64,000 nucleotides of DNA, from the NCBI RefSeq assembly GCF_020567525.1, contig NZ_JAJCVI010000002.1, forward strand, positions 702,719 through 766,718, given 5' to 3'. The notes under the pieces are model-generated. The model was not told the DNA's origin and did not search any database. It saw only the letters and a program-made list of their open reading frames with translations. Numbering within the stretch: the first letter of the stretch is position 1; each line of letters begins with the position of its first letter. This DNA comes from Halorubellus salinus (lineage in GTDB: Archaea; Halobacteriota; Halobacteria; Halobacteriales; Natrialbaceae). The position numbers and the translations under genes were made by a program. Positions 35,872 to 46,326 of this stretch are shown in pieces.

Positions 35872-38634
35872 CCGCTCCTGCCACGCCTGCACGCGAGACA
35901 ACAGCTCGACCGGTGCCGTCGCCGCCACGTCCACGTCGGCGAGCTCCGCGAGCACCTCGCGCTCGCGCTCGGACAGTTCCTCGTCGCCACGGTCGGTAGC
36001 GGCCCGTTCGACGGCTTCGTCGACGCCGTCGCGTCCATGGTCCGCGTCGGCACCACTCCCGTCCGCGTCGGCGCCACTCCCGTCCGCGTCGGCGCCACTC
36101 CCGTCCGCGCCTGTCGCCCCGCCGTCCGCGGACGCCGACCCTGCACCGTCACCGTCGTCGCTCGCACGGAGACTCCCACTCTCGAGGTCGAACACGACCT
36201 GCTGGGTACCCCTACCCGACCCGCTGTCGCTCCCACGCGCCTCGATGGCCTCGTCCTCGCGCAGCCGATCGAGGACCTCCCGGGACCGGTCGACCACCGG
36301 ACTCGGAACGCCAGCCAGGTCCGCGACGTGCACACCGTACGAGCGGTCCGTCGGCCCCTCGCGAACGGTACGGAGGAACGTCACGTCGCCGTCGCGTTCG
36401 TCCGCCGCGACGTGCACGTTCACGACGCGCTCGAGGTGGTCGGCGAGCGTCGTCAGCTCGTGGTAGTGCGTCGCGAACAGCGTCTTCGCGCGCACCTCGT
36501 TGTGGAGGTACTCCGTCGCCGCCCACGCGATACTGATGCCGTCGTACGTCGCCGTGCCGCGGCCGACCTCGTCGAGGATGACGAGCGAGTCCTCGGTCGC
36601 GGTGTGGAGGATGTTCGCGAGCTCGGTCATCTCGACCATGAACGTCGACCGGCCCTGTGCAAGTTCGTCGAGCGCGCCGACGCGCGTGAAGACGCCGTCG
36701 ACGACGCCGACCGTCGCCGCGTCCGCCGGGACGAAACTCCCGACCTGCGCGAGCAGCACGACGAGCGCGGTCTGGCGCATGTACGTCGACTTCCCGCTCA
36801 TGTTCGGGCCGGTGACGACCGCGAACCGTCGATCACTGTCGAGGTGGACGTCGTTCGGGACGAACTCCGTGGTCTGCTCGACGACGGGGTGTCGGCCGGC
36901 GTCGACGTCGAGGACGTCCGCGGTCGTCAGCTCGGGGCGCGTCCAGTCGTTCGCGACGGCGTGCTCGGCGAAGCTCGCGAACGCGTCGACGCGCGCGAAC
37001 GCTCGCCCGACGTCCTGCAGAAGTGCCGCGTGGTCCGCGACGTCCTCGCGAAGGGTCTCGAAGCGTTCGCGTTCCAGGTCACTCCGGCGGTCCTCGAGCT
37101 GCAGGAGGTCGCGCTCGCGTTCCTCGAGTTCGTCGGTGACGAACCGCCGCGAGTTCTTCAGGGTCTTCACCTCGCGGAATCGCTCCGGCATCCCGTCGGC
37201 TTCGCTCTTCCCGACCTGCACGTACCAGCCGTCGGTCTTGTTCCGGTCGACGGTGACGTGCGTGAGCCCCGTCTCGCGTTTGACCGTGGCTTCGAGCGTG
37301 TCGAAGTACTCCTGGGCGGCCTCGTGGCGGTCGCGAGCGTCGTCGACGGCGTCGTCGTAGCCGCGCGCGAAGATGCCGCCCTGGGTCGTGGTCTGTGGTG
37401 GGTCGTCGACGAGTGCGGCGTCGAGTTCGGCGTGGAGTTCGGCGGCGGGTTCGCGCGTGTCGCCGTCGAGGACGGTCGCGAGCGGGCTGTCGGCGAGCGT
37501 CGGGTCCTCCGCGATGCGGTCGTGGACGACGGGCACGAGCGCGAGCGTGTCCCGGACGCGAGCGAGGTCCCGTGGGTCGGCGCTCCCGCTCGTGGCCTTC
37601 GACGCGAGTCGTTCCAGGTCGTACGCGTCCCCGAGGTGTTCGCGGAGCCCGTCGCGTGCGAGCGCGGCGGTGGCGAGTGCGTCCACGGCGGCCTGGCGGT
37701 CGCGGAGGGCGTCGACGTCGCGACGCGGCCGCTGGAGCCACGCGGCGAGCAGGCGGCGGCCGGCGCTCGTGACGGTGTGGTCGACGGTCGCGAGCAGCGA
37801 CCCTTCGCTTCCGCCCTGCATCGTCTCGGTGAGTTCCAGGTTGCGCTGGGTGGTGGCGTCGAGCGTGACGCGGTCGTCGTCGGCGAGCGTCCGCACTCGC
37901 GTCATGGAGGCGAGGACGCCGGCGTCGGTCGCGTCGACGTACGCGAGGACGGCGCCGGCGGCGCGGACGGCGGCGTCGGTCGCGCCGACGCTCTCGAACG
38001 TCTCCCGGCCGAAGTGCTCGCGCGCGACGTGGGTCGCTCTGCCGGGTGCGAACGCGTCGTCGTCGTGGAGCGTCAGTCTGGCGTCGGTGTGCTCGCGGAG
38101 GCGGTCGAGCGCGTCGTCGTCTCTGACGGCGGGTCCGGGGATGACCTCGGCAGGGTCGAACCGGTAGCATTCCGAGAGCGCGGCGTCGACGTCGTCAGTG
38201 CTGGTGACGACGAACTGGCCGGTGGTGACGTCCGCGAACGCGAGGCCGTACGCGTCGCCGTCGTCGACGATGGCGGCGAGGTAGCGCGCGTCCGCGTCCG
38301 TGGTCTCGAGGAGCGTCCCTGGTGTGACGACGCGCGTGATGGCGCGTTCGGGACCGTCGGGGCCGTCGTGCTGGTCGGCGACCGCGACCCGGTAGCCGCG
38401 TTCGACGAGGCCCTTGAGGTACGGCGTGAGGTCGGCGACGGGGACGCCAGCCATCGGGTACGACCCGCCCTGGCTGGACTTCTCGCTGGTCTTCAGGTCG
38501 AGTTCGTCCGCGACGAGTTCCGCGTCGTCGCCGAAGAACTCGTAGAAGTCACCGACCTGCATCGCGAGCACGTCCGCGTCGGCCTCCTCCTTGAGTGCGA
38601 GGAACTCGCCGACGATTCCCGTCGCCGCTGGCAT
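35836..38634 (-). CDS. mutS: DNA mismatch repair protein MutS
   Basis: A 932-residue bacterial-type MutS. The mismatch-reading motif GDFYEFF is at about residues 28-34. Connector, lever and clamp domains follow (ERAITRVVTPGTLLE, WLQRPRRDVDALRDRQ). The ATPase has Walker A GPNMSGKST near residue 607, LVILDEVGRGTATYDGISIAWA, and the FATHYHELT signature. Between the ATPase and the C-terminal helices lies an acidic Gly/Ser/Ala insert of about 60 residues made of DGSGADA repeats, encoded by a 21-bp tandem repeat. Archaeal MutS1 of this kind is thought to be of bacterial origin. No mutL is in the window. A TATA box is at 38659-38664. Confidence 0.97.
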   Translation of the reverse strand: MPAATGIVGEFLALKEEADADVLAMQVGDFYEFFGDDAELVADELDLKTSEKSSQGGSYPMAGVPVADLTPYLKGLVERGYRVAVADQHDGPDGPERAITRVVTPGTLLETTDADARYLAAIVDDGDAYGLAFADVTTGQFVVTSTDDVDAALSECYRFDPAEVIPGPAVRDDDALDRLREHTDARLTLHDDDAFAPGRATHVAREHFGRETFESVGATDAAVRAAGAVLAYVDATDAGVLASMTRVRTLADDDRVTLDATTQRNLELTETMQGGSEGSLLATVDHTVTSAGRRLLAAWLQRPRRDVDALRDRQAAVDALATAALARDGLREHLGDAYDLERLASKATSGSADPRDLARVRDTLALVPVVHDRIAEDPTLADSPLATVLDGDTREPAAELHAELDAALVDDPPQTTTQGGIFARGYDDAVDDARDRHEAAQEYFDTLEATVKRETGLTHVTVDRNKTDGWYVQVGKSEADGMPERFREVKTLKNSRRFVTDELEERERDLLQLEDRRSDLERERFETLREDVADHAALLQDVGRAFARVDAFASFAEHAVANDWTRPELTTADVLDVDAGRHPVVEQTTEFVPNDVHLDSDRRFAVVTGPNMSGKSTYMRQTALVVLLAQVGSFVPADAATVGVVDGVFTRVGALDELAQGRSTFMVEMTELANILHTATEDSLVILDEVGRGTATYDGISIAWAATEYLHNEVRAKTLFATHYHELTTLADHLERVVNVHVAADERDGDVTFLRTVREGPTDRSYGVHVADLAGVPSPVVDRSREVLDRLREDEAIEARGSDSGSGRGTQQVVFDLESGSLRASDDGDGAGSASADGGATGADGSGADADGSGADADGSGADADHGRDGVDEAVERAATDRGDEELSEREREVLAELADVDVAATAPVELLSRVQAWQERLDDDESRADEE
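36040..36109. repeat. 21-bp in-frame tandem repeat inside mutS
   Basis: GTCCGCGTCGGCGCCACTCC (plus one C) is repeated from 36040, 36061 and 36082, with a partial fourth copy at 36103-36109. It encodes DGSGADA units in a low-complexity linker of MutS and keeps frame. Copy number may vary between strains. Confidence 0.9.
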
Positions 38635-38658
38635 ACGCGTCCCTGAGTTCCGCCGGGC

Positions 38659-38664
38659 GTAAAA
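38659..38664 (-). promoter_or_regulatory. TATA box of mutS
   Basis: On the minus strand TTTTAC lies 25-30 bases before the ATG at 38634. It is the only AT-rich patch in that stretch. Confidence 0.6.
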
Positions 38665-38734
38665 CCGCTCCGTTCCGTGGAACGTGGTCGTCGATTCGAG
38701 TCGGTTCTGGGTCCGGGTCGAGGGGGGTCACAAG

Positions 38735-38742
38735 AGTTAACT
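38735..38742 (+). promoter_or_regulatory. TATA box of the small membrane protein gene at 38767
   Basis: AGTTAACT lies 25-32 bases before the ATG at 38767 and supports that start as a leaderless mRNA. Confidence 0.55.
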
Positions 38743-38766
38743 CGGGTGCGAGCACCGGTTCGGGGT

Positions 38767-38961
38767 ATGGCTCGCGGTGGGAACGACCACGACCGGAATC
38801 GGCTGATTCGCGCCCTCGCGTACTTCGTGGTGGCGTTCCTGGCGACGCCGGCGCTCGGCGTGGTGTTCCGCGTGGAGGTCGGCATCTCGTTCCTGATGGG
38901 TGGGGCACTCGGAATCTGTCTGGTGGTGACCACGTTCGTGCTCGCGTCGATCGGACTCTGA
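38767..38961 (+). CDS. Small membrane protein
   Basis: A 64-residue protein. The first 14 residues are charged (MARGGNDHDRNRLIR), then come two membrane helices (ALAYFVVAFLATPALGVVF and FLMGGALGICLVVTTFVLASIGL) joined by a short RVEVGIS loop. I do not recognise a named family. The TATA box at 38735 and the clean ATG support the gene. An in-frame ATG at 38677 would add Arg/Gly-rich sequence and is rejected. Confidence 0.75.
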   Translation: MARGGNDHDRNRLIRALAYFVVAFLATPALGVVFRVEVGISFLMGGALGICLVVTTFVLASIGL

Positions 38962-38983
38962 ACCCCACCCACCCCGCGTTTAC

Positions 38984-38991
38984 TTATAAAT
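38984..38991 (+). promoter_or_regulatory. TATA box of the HalX response regulator gene
   Basis: TTATAAAT is the most canonical TATA box in the window. Initiation about 26 bases from its centre would be near 39013. That excludes the ATG at 39008 and leaves a leader of about 24 bases before the ATG at 39038. Confidence 0.75.
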
Positions 38992-39037
38992 AGCTGCCGT
39001 GTAGTTCATGGTTAGTGGCCCTGTACGTCGCTCGTAC

Positions 39038-39598
39038 ATGACTGAGGACGCGTGCGTGCTCGTCGTCGACGACGAAGTCCGGCTGGCCGACATGTTCTCG
39101 CGGGTGGTGGGACGCCGGCACGAGACACGGACGGCGTACGGTGGCGAGGAGGCGCTGGAACTCGTCGACGACGACGTCGACGTCGTGCTCCTGGACCGAC
39201 GGATGCCCGACAAGACGGGGGACGAGGTGCTCCGCGAGGTGAAGGCGGCGCGCGTGAACTGTCGCGTCGTGATGGTGACGGCGGTCGACCCGGAGATGGA
39301 CGTCCTGAAGCTCCCGTTCGACGATTACCTCTGCAAGCCCGTCGAGACGGACGTCCTGCTCGACGTGGTCGACCAGCAACTGGAGGCGCAGGCGTACGAC
39401 GACCGGCTCACGGAGTACATGAGCGTCGTCGCGAAACTCGGCGTGCTGGAGGCGACAGCGGCCGAACGCGACCTCGTGGATCGTGACGCGTACGGCGAGT
39501 TGAAGACGCGGGAGGCGGCGCTCCGCGAGGACCTCGAGGCGGCCCTGGAGGAGTTCGACGACGTCGCACGGGCGTTCCGAGCGATCCCGCGCGCGTGA
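39038..39598 (+). CDS. HalX-type response regulator
   Basis: A 186-residue protein. The receiver domain (about 5-115) has VLVVDDE, the phospho-Asp in VVLLDRRMPDKTG (near residue 51), VMVTAVDPEMD and the Lys in YLCKPVE. The C-terminal 65 residues (AYDDRLTEYMSVVAKLGVLE..., ending in paired helices) match HalX, a haloarchaeal output domain found after receivers. No partner kinase is adjacent. The start is decided by the TATA position; the upstream MVSGPVRRSY is untranslated in this reading. Confidence 0.9.
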   Translation: MTEDACVLVVDDEVRLADMFSRVVGRRHETRTAYGGEEALELVDDDVDVVLLDRRMPDKTGDEVLREVKAARVNCRVVMVTAVDPEMDVLKLPFDDYLCKPVETDVLLDVVDQQLEAQAYDDRLTEYMSVVAKLGVLEATAAERDLVDRDAYGELKTREAALREDLEAALEEFDDVARAFRAIPRA

Positions 39599-39619
39599 GT
39601 CGTCGCTGCTATCGGCGGG

Positions 39620-41047
39620 TCAGCGTCGCGCTGCGAGCGCGGTGAGTCGGTCGACGAGCGCGTCGGGCGTCTCGGTTGCGAGTTTCGTCATCGGTTCCTT
39701 GCCGTGAGCGCCGCGGTCGACGACGGCGACGGGCCGGTCGTCGTCCCTGGAGTACGCCTGGTGGGCGCCCCAGTCCATCGTGCCGGGGGCGTCGGCGGGT
39801 TCGTCGCGGCGGTCGTACGCGCTGACGGGCCAGTCGAGGTCCTCGAGCGCGTCGGCGACGCGGTCGTCGTAGCGGACGTTGACGGCGTACCGGAGTTCGG
39901 GGTGGTGTTCGCGGGCGGCGAGGAGGAACCGCGCGACGTGACTGGAGGCGCCGGGGCGGACGCCGCCGGTCGCGCGGACGCCGCTGTGGGTGGTCGCGAG
40001 TCGGCCGTCGACGGCGACGGTGTCGGCGACGCGGTCGGCGTGCGGTGGGGCGCCGACGACGTTCGTGCCGACCTCGGGGAGGAGTTCCGGGACGGGAGCG
40101 GTCGCGTTCTCGAGTGCGGCGACGACGCGGGAGACGTCGCGAGCGACCCGGGTGACGTCCCTGCTGGTGCGTGCGTCGACGAGATGCTGGACGCTACCTG
40201 GGCCCTCGCCGACGTCGTGATGGTACCGGACGGCGCGCTCCATGAGGTCGGTCGCGTCTTCGACCGCGTCGACGAGCGCGCTCGTCTGGACGCCGTCGTC
40301 GGTGTCGTTCCGGGTGCCTTCGCCGGTGACGGGGCTGTCGCGTGCGAGGTTGGCGGTGATGGCGGCGGAGAGCGTGCACCCGGAACCGTGGGTGGCGGCG
40401 TCCGCGACTCGTGGATGCTCGAACGTGTAGACGTCGTCGTCGGCGACGAGGACGTCGGTGACGGTGTCGGCTCGGTCCGCCGTGTCGTCGCTCTCGTCGA
40501 GGTGGCCGCCGGTGACGAGGACGGCGTCGACGCCGGTGTCGCGGATGGCGACGGCGGCGTCGCGGGCGTCGGCGACGCTGTCGACGTCGCGGTCCGCGAG
40601 CACCGCGGCCTCGTCGACGTTCGGCGTGGCGAGCGTGGCGTCCGCGAGCAGGTCGTCGTACGCGCGTTCGGCGGCGCGGTCGAGGAGGCGGTCGCCGCTG
40701 GTCGCGACCATCACGGGGTCGACGACGACGGGCGCGGACACGTCGGCGAGCCGGTCGTGGACGGTCTCGACGACGTCGGCGGTCGCGAGCATCCCGGTCT
40801 TCGCCGCGGCGACCGCGAAGTCGTCGGTGACGGCGTCGACCTGGCCGGCGACCTCGTCGGGCGGGAGGACGTGCGTCGAGTCCACGCCGCGCGTGTGCTG
40901 GGCGGTCGCGGCCGTGATGGCGCTCGTGCCGTGGACGTCGTGCGCGGCGAACGTCTGGAGGTCCGCCTGGACGCCAGCGCCGCCACCGGAGTCGCTACCG
41001 GCGACGGTCAACGCGACCGGACGTGTGACTGGTGCAGGCTCACGCAT
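39620..41047 (-). CDS. thiDN: Bifunctional HMP-P kinase / thiamine-phosphate synthase (ThiD-ThiN)
   Basis: A 475-residue fusion. Residues 1-280 are ThiD, which phosphorylates hydroxymethylpyrimidine phosphate: [43 protein letters not shown] and the [10 protein letters not shown] anion hole. Residues from about 300 to 475 are ThiN, the archaeal thiamine-phosphate synthase replacing Thi[33 protein letters not shown] and VRYDDR. Together they join the pyrimidine and thiazole halves of thiamine. I saw no TPP riboswitch upstream; archaea usually use a ThiN-HTH repressor for this. Start ATG 41047. Confidence 0.95.
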   Translation of the reverse strand: MREPAPVTRPVALTVAGSDSGGGAGVQADLQTFAAHDVHGTSAITAATAQHTRGVDSTHVLPPDEVAGQVDAVTDDFAVAAAKTGMLATADVVETVHDRLADVSAPVVVDPVMVATSGDRLLDRAAERAYDDLLADATLATPNVDEAAVLADRDVDSVADARDAAVAIRDTGVDAVLVTGGHLDESDDTADRADTVTDVLVADDDVYTFEHPRVADAATHGSGCTLSAAITANLARDSPVTGEGTRNDTDDGVQTSALVDAVEDATDLMERAVRYHHDVGEGPGSVQHLVDARTSRDVTRVARDVSRVVAALENATAPVPELLPEVGTNVVGAPPHADRVADTVAVDGRLATTHSGVRATGGVRPGASSHVARFLLAAREHHPELRYAVNVRYDDRVADALEDLDWPVSAYDRRDEPADAPGTMDWGAHQAYSRDDDRPVAVVDRGAHGKEPMTKLATETPDALVDRLTALAARR

Positions 41048-41122
41048 ACGATAACCACCAAGTAGTACCACCTTGTCGTTGTCGGTCTCGCTGGACGACC
41101 CGTCGTCGCTGGTGCCGGAGCG

Positions 41123-42139
41123 TCAGGCGTCGCCGTACTCGGCCGCCAGCGCCTCGAACGCCGCCCAGGACGGGTCCACGTCCGGATGTTCGAGGCGGTC
41201 GCCGTCCACGTAGACGCCAGCGCCGTCGCTGACGCGTCCGATCGCCGCGGCGGTCGCGCCCTCGTCGCGGAGCGCCGCGAGCGCGTCGTCCACAACGCCT
41301 GGGGGGACGGTCGCGACGAGCGTTCCCGCGGACGTACACGCCCACGGGTCGACGTCGAGTTCGCGGCACGTCGCCTCGACGCCGGGCATGAGCGGGACGC
41401 GGTCGCGGTCGACGTCGATGCGGACGCCAGCGCCCGCCGCCACCTCGTTCAGCGCGCCGGCGAGGCCGCCCTCGGTGGCGTCGTGCATCGCGTGCACGTC
41501 CGTCGCCGCCGCAAGCCGAAGGGCTTCGCGGACGCACGACGCGTCGTCGAGCCGCGACTGCGCTGCCGCGAGCGTCGTCTCGTCGAGTTCGAACCCCTCC
41601 GGGTACAGCGTCGTGAGGAGACCCGTCGCCTCCGCCGCCGGGCCGTTCGTCACGAGCACGCGGTCGCCGGGGCGAGCGCCGTCAGGGCGGACGACGTCGT
41701 CGTGCTCGCCGACCGCCATCGCGGTCGCCGCTCCGACCCACGGGAACGAACAACCGCCGTAGCGCGCGGTATGTCCCGTGAGGACGCTCACGCCGAGGTC
41801 TCGGCACTCCGCGTCGACCGTCTCCCAGACCGCCGCGAACGCCTCGTCGGTCATCTCCGGCGGCAGTGAGAACGATATCGCGAGGTGACTCGGCGGAATG
41901 CCGGAAACAGCCACGTCAGCGAGGACGATGGAGAGCGCGAACGCCGCGGCGCGCTCCCAGCCGAGCGCGGGCAGTATCGACACGGGGTCCGTCGCGGCGA
42001 CCAGCGCCGTCCCGTCGACGTCGAGCACACCGAAGTCCACGCCGTGTTTCGGGCCGAGCGCGACGTCGTCGCGCGACGCACCGAGGTGGTCGAGGACGTG
42101 CGCATCGAGGAAATCGCGGTCGACCTTCCCGAGGTCCAT
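41123..42139 (-). CDS. AIR synthase-related protein (HypE/ThiL/PurM superfamily)
   Basis: A 338-residue ATP-binding protein of the PurM-like superfamily. It has DLGKVDRDFLDAHVLDHLG at the start, GPKHGVDFGVLDV, ATDPVSILPALGWERAAAF, the DVAVSGIPP nucleotide site, TGHTARYGG and HDATEGGLAGALNEVA. It resembles HypE and the archaeal AIR synthase-like group, but no hydrogenase genes are present, so the substrate is unknown. I place the start at 42139; the frame continues upstream through a 21-bp repeat region but loses homology. Confidence 0.9.
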   Translation of the reverse strand: MDLGKVDRDFLDAHVLDHLGASRDDVALGPKHGVDFGVLDVDGTALVAATDPVSILPALGWERAAAFALSIVLADVAVSGIPPSHLAISFSLPPEMTDEAFAAVWETVDAECRDLGVSVLTGHTARYGGCSFPWVGAATAMAVGEHDDVVRPDGARPGDRVLVTNGPAAEATGLLTTLYPEGFELDETTLAAAQSRLDDASCVREALRLAAATDVHAMHDATEGGLAGALNEVAAGAGVRIDVDRDRVPLMPGVEATCRELDVDPWACTSAGTLVATVPPGVVDDALAALRDEGATAAAIGRVSDGAGVYVDGDRLEHPDVDPSWAAFEALAAEYGDA

Positions 42140-42189
42140 GCTCGTACTCGCGTCGGCGCCCCGATAGCCGTGGCGATTCCCACCCCACC

Positions 42190-42278
42190 CCGCTTCCGTC
42201 TCATCCAGTCCCGCTCCCGTCCCATCCCGCCCCGCTCCCGTCCCATCCCGTCCCGCTCCCGCCCCATCCCGTCCCGCC
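42190..42278. repeat. 21-bp tandem repeat, about four copies, upstream of the AIR synthase-like gene
   Basis: Units beginning CCGCTCCCGTCCCATCCCG start at 42190 (degenerate), 42211, 42232 and 42253. They lie in the 230-bp space between divergent genes, about 50-140 bases upstream of the AIR synthase-like start. The plus strand here is almost pure C/T. The period is two helical turns. Confidence 0.88.
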
Positions 42279-42334
42279 AAGGCACTCGTAGCCGATTTCG
42301 CCCGTTCGAGGTCGGTTCTCGCCCCCTGAGGGGC

Positions 42335-42344
42335 AATACGTATC
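42335..42344 (+). promoter_or_regulatory. TATA box of the Bat-type regulator gene
   Basis: AATACGTATC lies 25-34 bases before the ATG at 42369, consistent with a leaderless transcript. Confidence 0.6.
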
Positions 42345-42368
42345 ACGTCACGCACCCTCCCTCTAGCC

Positions 42369-43022
42369 ATGAGCGTCATCGCAGAGTTCACGGCCGGCGG
42401 CGACGACTTCGTCGTCGGTCGGGCGCTCGCCGTCTCGCACGGGTCGACCGTCGACCTGGAGCGCATCGTCCCGCTCGACGACGGGTTGTTCCCGTACTGT
42501 CGCGTTCGCGGCGAAGCCGACCCGGGGGTGTTCGCCGAGACGCTCGCCGCGAACCCCGCGGTCGAGGGCGTCGTGCACGTCCCCGACGAGGACGAGGGCG
42601 ACCTCTACCGCATCACCTGGACCGAGGACGCCGTCGACGACATCCTCGAACTCCTCGTCGAGCACGAGGGACAGGTGCTCGCCGCGAGCGCGCGAAACGG
42701 CCGCTGGCGGTTCCGGCTCCGGTTCCCGTCCACCGCGCTGCTCGCTGACTTCCAGCGAACGACCACGGACGCCGGCATCCCGCTCGAGGTCGGTCGCGTC
42801 TACACCGCAGCGGAATCGACGGACCCCGACTTCGGGTTGACGACCGCGCAGGTGGACGCACTCGTCACCGCCGTCGAGACCGGGTACTTCCGCGTCCCAC
42901 GTGGCATCACGACCGCGGACCTCGGGGCGTTACTGGGCATCAGCGACCAGGCGGTGTCCGAACGCATCCGTCGTGGCGTCGAGACGCTCACGCGGAACGC
43001 GCTGAACATCCCGGAACGATAG
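42369..43022 (+). CDS. Bat-type HTH-10 transcriptional regulator
   Basis: A 217-residue regulator. Residues 1-150 form the small-molecule or dimer domain found N-terminal to HTH_10 in the bacterio-opsin activator (Bat) family. Residues from about 158 to 212 form the HTH_10 DNA-binding domain: LTTAQVDALVTAVETGYFRV, TTADLGALLGISDQAVSERI, then RRGVETL. Dozens of such paralogues occur in each haloarchaeon. No opsin gene is nearby, so the target is unknown. Confidence 0.93.
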   Translation: MSVIAEFTAGGDDFVVGRALAVSHGSTVDLERIVPLDDGLFPYCRVRGEADPGVFAETLAANPAVEGVVHVPDEDEGDLYRITWTEDAVDDILELLVEHEGQVLAASARNGRWRFRLRFPSTALLADFQRTTTDAGIPLEVGRVYTAAESTDPDFGLTTAQVDALVTAVETGYFRVPRGITTADLGALLGISDQAVSERIRRGVETLTRNALNIPER

Positions 43023-43072
43023 CGAGGGGGCGGTCGCCGAGCACGCGCCGCCCTCGACGATCCGATCTCGGC

Positions 43073-43531
43073 TCAGTTCGCGGCCGCGAGTTCGTCGAAC
43101 AGCGCCGCGACCCGCGCGGCGATCTCGTCGCGGATCGCGACCGCTTCCTCGCGCGTCGCGTCGTCCGGGTCGTCCAGTCCCCAGTCGCGGTTCTCGCCCG
43201 CCCACGACGCCGGACAGACGTCCTCGGCCGCACACCCCATCGTGACGACGTAGTCGCACGCCTGGATCTCGTCGAACGTCACCTCCCTGGGCGTGCGGTC
43301 GGCGAGGTCGATGCCGACGTCCGCCATGACGTCCACGACGACGTCGTGCACGTGCTCTGCGGGGTCGGTCCCACCGGTGACGATATCGACGTCGCCGTCG
43401 AGTTCGCGCTCCGCGAGTTCGCGCTCCGCGAACGCGGTCGCCATCTGGCTCCGGCCAGCGTTCTGCACGCACACGAACCCCACCGTCGTTCGACCCGCCG
43501 ACGCGTCGCTTTCGACCGATCCGTCGCTCAT
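43073..43531 (-). CDS. arsC: ArsC-type arsenate reductase / low-molecular-weight phosphatase family
   Basis: A 152-residue LMW-PTP-fold protein. The P-loop CVQNAGRSQM has Cys at residue 21. The redox pair is in VTMGCAAEDVCPASW (Cys about 100 and 106), and WGLDDPDDATREEAVAIRDEI ends the domain. Such enzymes reduce arsenate to arsenite with thioredoxin- or glutaredoxin-type electron supply. It overlaps arsR by 4 bp, so arsR-arsC is an operon. No arsenite exporter is next to it. The N-terminal 14 residues are acidic low complexity. Confidence 0.93.
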   Translation of the reverse strand: MSDGSVESDASAGRTTVGFVCVQNAGRSQMATAFAERELAERELDGDVDIVTGGTDPAEHVHDVVVDVMADVGIDLADRTPREVTFDEIQACDYVVTMGCAAEDVCPASWAGENRDWGLDDPDDATREEAVAIRDEIAARVAALFDELAAAN

Positions 43532-43923
43532 CGCGCGCCCTCCGCAGTCGCGTCCAGCGCCGACAACAGCGCCGTCGCACGCTCGGTCGTCCCGTAGTAC
43601 CGCCACCGGCCCTCCTTCCGGCGGTCGAGCAGGCCCGCCGTCGTCAGGTCACCGAGGGCGTGACTCACCGCGCTCTCGCTCACCGAGAGGAACGGCGCGA
43701 ACTCGCAGACGCACAGCTCCTCGCCCGCCGCCTCGAGGATGCGGACGATGCGGTACCGCGTATCGTCCGCGAGCGTCCGGAGCACGTCGAGGTCCCGTGC
43801 CCGCGACCGCTCGTCCGCCGTCGCCGCGAACCCCGACAGTTCGCGACGACGTTCCTCGACGTCCGCCGGACAACACTCGTCGTCGGTCGCCGCCACGAAC
43901 CGCTCCAATCTGTTCGACGCCAT
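43528..43923 (-). CDS. arsR: ArsR family arsenite-responsive repressor
   Basis: A 131-residue winged-helix regulator. The metalloid-binding motif ELCVCEF (Cys 71 and 73) sits in the third helix. SVSESAVSHALGDLTTAGLL is the recognition helix region, and RRKEGRWRYYGTT forms the wing. A second Cys pair is near the N-terminus (DDECCP, residues 17-18). It should repress its own operon until arsenite binds. The ATG at 43923 is chosen for family length; the longer upstream frame is a shadow. Confidence 0.94.
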   Translation of the reverse strand: MASNRLERFVAATDDECCPADVEERRRELSGFAATADERSRARDLDVLRTLADDTRYRIVRILEAAGEELCVCEFAPFLSVSESAVSHALGDLTTAGLLDRRKEGRWRYYGTTERATALLSALDATAEGAR

Positions 43924-44091
43924 ACCCGAACACTTGCACAGACGTTCAATCAAGATATCGGTTCCCCACGACCAACACAACCACCTTTCAGACCACCACC
44001 ACCAGACACCCAAACCACCACGAAACCCCCGAGCCACTGCCACGCAGACTCCCGCAACCCTCAAGCCCCGACGTCGCCTCCCCCACTCGAA

Positions 44092-44099
44092 GGAGGTGA
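44092..44099 (+). promoter_or_regulatory. Shine-Dalgarno of the zinc-finger microprotein
   Basis: GGAGGTGA matches the anti-Shine-Dalgarno end of archaeal 16S rRNA over 8 bases, with an 8-base spacer to the ATG at 44108. It is the clearest ribosome binding site in the window and decides the microprotein start. Confidence 0.8.
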
Positions 44100-44107
44100 A
44101 GCAACCA

Positions 44108-44203
44108 ATGACGTGTCTCCGATGTACCCACCCCACCAACCACACGGGCGGGTCCACACACTGCACGCACTGCGGCTGGCGCGAATCCAGCGGCGCAGAC
44201 TAA
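44108..44203 (+). CDS. Zinc-finger microprotein (31 aa)
   Basis: A 31-residue protein starting MTCLRC with two CxxC pairs, CLRC (residues 3-6) and CTHC (19-22), giving a complete four-cysteine zinc site in a tiny ribbon. A perfect Shine-Dalgarno 8 bases before the ATG is rare in this mostly leaderless genome and argues strongly that the frame is translated. Small one-domain zinc-finger proteins are known in haloarchaea and affect stress and swarming traits; this gene's own role is unknown. It is divergent from arsR-arsC. Confidence 0.75.
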   Translation: MTCLRCTHPTNHTGGSTHCTHCGWRESSGAD

Positions 44204-44410
44204 CCGTCTTTCTCCTGCGGAGGGTCACCTCGCGCCCTGCGGGCGCTGCGGCGACCCCAGTCGCCGGCGCTCCGCGCCGACTGCCAGCGGCCCCTCCGGT
44301 CCCGCACGGCTCGACCCGGTGAACCGACGGCCGCCGGACGCTTCTCCAGGACCGCACCGCCACCGCGACCGCTACCGCAACCGCACAGCGACCGCGGAGG
44401 TTTACGCCTA

Positions 44411-46114
<1,704 letters not shown>

Positions 46115-46131
46115 CTATGCATACTATCAAG

Positions 46132-46236
<105 letters not shown>

Positions 46237-46326
46237 GAACTTTCCGTGACGGGTAAACCCGCTGGTCGGTGGCAGCCGACAGCACCGGTTCGGCCGCTCC
46301 GTCGGTCGTCCCTCGCGATCAGTCGG

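Noticed and set aside
41048..41122. TPP riboswitch upstream of thiDN
   Set aside because: The gap is only 75 bases and lacks the conserved CUGAGA and ACCUGA elements.
42140..42466. N-terminal extension of the AIR synthase-like protein through the 21-bp repeat
   Set aside because: The extension is low complexity, runs into the divergent Bat gene, and family members start near MDLGKVD.
42369..43022. Bat-type regulator as evidence for a bacteriorhodopsin cluster
   Set aside because: No opsin, carotenoid or retinal genes are present; HTH_10 regulators are numerous in haloarchaea.
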